A DNA stretch of 6,366 nt from an uncultured Opitutia bacterium (GTDB taxonomy: Bacteria; Verrucomicrobiota; Verrucomicrobiia; Opitutales; UBA953): positions 1-6,366 of the forward strand of contig CAIVYX010000376.1 in the NCBI GenBank assembly GCA_903910245.1, read 5' to 3'. How positions within the stretch are numbered: position 1 is the first letter of the stretch; every line of letters starts with the position of its first letter. Positions 5,639-6,366 of the stretch are shown in pieces. The position numbers and the translations under genes were made by a program. Under the pieces are notes generated by a model. That model was given only the letters and a program-made list of their open reading frames with translations, did no database searches and had not been told where the DNA came from.

Positions 5639-6366
5639 ATGCAGCCCAAGGAACCCGCGCTCCGCGGCACTCACGTCCTCACTTGTGTGTGGGACTTCGA
5701 CAAGACCCTCTGTCCGGGCTACATGCAGACCCCGCTCTTCAAGGCCTTTGGGGTCGACGAGGAGCAGTTCTGGAAGGAAACGAACCAGCTTCCGGCGCTT
5801 TATGCCCGCAAAGGCATCCGCACGCCCAAGGACTCCGTCTACCTCAACCACCTGCTCAGCTACGTGAAGTCTGGCCTCATGAAGGGCCTAACTAACGCCC
5901 GCCTCCGGGAGCTTGGGGCTGAGATTGAGCTTTGCCCGGGCCTCCCACAGTTCTTCCCCGCGCTCAAGGAGCATGTCCGCGAGCTCGGCCGTAAGCATAA
6001 CGTCGAGGTCGTCCTCGAGCATTACGTCATCAGCACCGGCCTCGCGGAGATGATCCGCGGCACCTCGCTGGCTGAGCATTGCGACGGCATCTACGGCTGC
6101 GAGTTCCTCGAGCACCCGCTCCCGCCGCACTTCACCAAGCAGGACGAGCTCTCGCTGGACCTGCCGACCGAGATCACCCAGGTCGCCGCGATGGTCGATA
6201 ACACCATCAAGACCCGCTTCCTCTTCGAGATTAACAAGGGCTCGAACAAGAACGCCGACATCGACGTCAACGCTGTCGTCCGGACCGAGGATCGCCGCGT
6301 GCCGTTTGAGAACATGATCTACGTCGCCGACGGCCCCAGCGACGTCCCCGTCTTCTCGCTCCTGCG
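5639..6366 (+). CDS. HAD-family hydrolase (phosphatase-like), 3' end outside the window
   Basis: The frame from ATG 5639 stays open to the window edge, giving 242 complete codons and two further bases, so the C-terminus is missing. Three haloacid dehalogenase motifs are visible. Motif I is DFDKT (19-23), with Asp19 as nucleophile and Asp21 as acid/base. Motif II is VISTG (130-134) with Ser132. Motif IV is VADGPSDVPVF (229-239), giving the acidic pair Asp231 and Asp235 for Mg2+. The motif III lysine is probably among Lys191, Lys200 and Lys204, but I cannot fix it. A large helical insertion between motifs I and II (about 30-110) resembles a C1-type cap. Asp at the second motif I position suggests a phosphatase; the substrate is unknown. 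No signal peptide is seen, so it is likely cytoplasmic. An upstream TTG at 5552 is possible but would read through the promoter region. No Shine-Dalgarno is present. Confidence 0.9.
   Translation, partial: MQPKEPALRGTHVLTCVWDFDKTLCPGYMQTPLFKAFGVDEEQFWKETNQLPALYARKGIRTPKDSVYLNHLLSYVKSGLMKGLTNARLRELGAEIELCPGLPQFFPALKEHVRELGRKHNVEVVLEHYVISTGLAEMIRGTSLAEHCDGIYGCEFLEHPLPPHFTKQDELSLDLPTEITQVAAMVDNTIKTRFLFEINKGSNKNADIDVNAVVRTEDRRVPFENMIYVADGPSDVPVFSLL

Noticed and set aside
5531..5851. Upstream extension of the prfA frame by 107 codons
   Set aside because: The extra part is antisense to the HAD gene, has no RF1 homology, and the ATG at 5530 gives the normal RF1 length.
5581..5895. + strand frame starting at ATG 5581 over the HAD region
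   Set aside because: It is out of frame with the HAD motifs. The frame from 5639 carries DFDKT, the motif II serine and the Asp pair.
1..6366. Mobile element, CRISPR array, toxin-antitoxin or defence system
   Set aside because: There are no transposase or integrase motifs, terminal inverted repeats, spaced short repeats or paired small ORFs. All sizeable ORFs are assigned housekeeping genes or their antisense shadows. The tRNA gene has no second copy of its 3' end that would mark an attachment site.

Overview
This is an ordinary, gene-dense stretch of a GC-rich bacterial chromosome. It holds one tRNA gene, one intrinsic terminator and seven protein genes, the last cut off by the window edge. 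I see no insertion sequence, prophage, CRISPR array, toxin-antitoxin pair or biosynthetic cluster. The likely source is a member of the Planctomycetota/Verrucomicrobiota group, perhaps Verrucomicrobiota. That guess rests on a secreted FG-GAP/VCBS beta-propeller protein, a long ADE1-type PurC, GC-rich codon use and starts without clear Shine-Dalgarno sequences. It is an inference; no marker gene here settles the phylum.

Layout, left to right. tRNA-Gln(CUG) lies on + at 13-83, followed by a symmetrical terminator at 96-121 that can serve both strands. A secreted FG-GAP repeat protein (141-1265, -) lies 42 bp downstream of purC (1308-2204, -), so these two may share a transcript. From purC onward the genes alternate strand one by one: purC (-), a TatD-family metal-dependent hydrolase (2296-3090, +), the E1-like tRNA-modifying enzyme TcdA (3076-3858, -), a small single-pass membrane protein (3955-4458, +), peptide chain release factor 1, prfA (4439-5530, -), and a HAD-family phosphatase (5639 to the window end, +).

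The convergent pairs overlap tail to tail (15 bp and 20 bp). The divergent pairs are separated by 91, 96 and 108 bp, and those three gaps must hold the promoters.

The functions are mostly housekeeping: purine biosynthesis (PurC), translation termination (PrfA), tRNA supply and modification (tRNA-Gln, TcdA), and a hydrolase of the TatD family. The FG-GAP protein and the small membrane protein act at the cell envelope and have no assignable substrate. The genes do not form one obvious pathway.

I did not find a convincing undescribed system. The points most worth a second look are two interleaved inverted repeats (pseudoknot order) in the prfA/HAD divergent gap, the lack of Shine-Dalgarno signals before all seven genes, the strand-alternating overlapping layout, an A1:U72 end pair in the tRNA-Gln, and the uncharacterised membrane protein with two cysteines outside the membrane.
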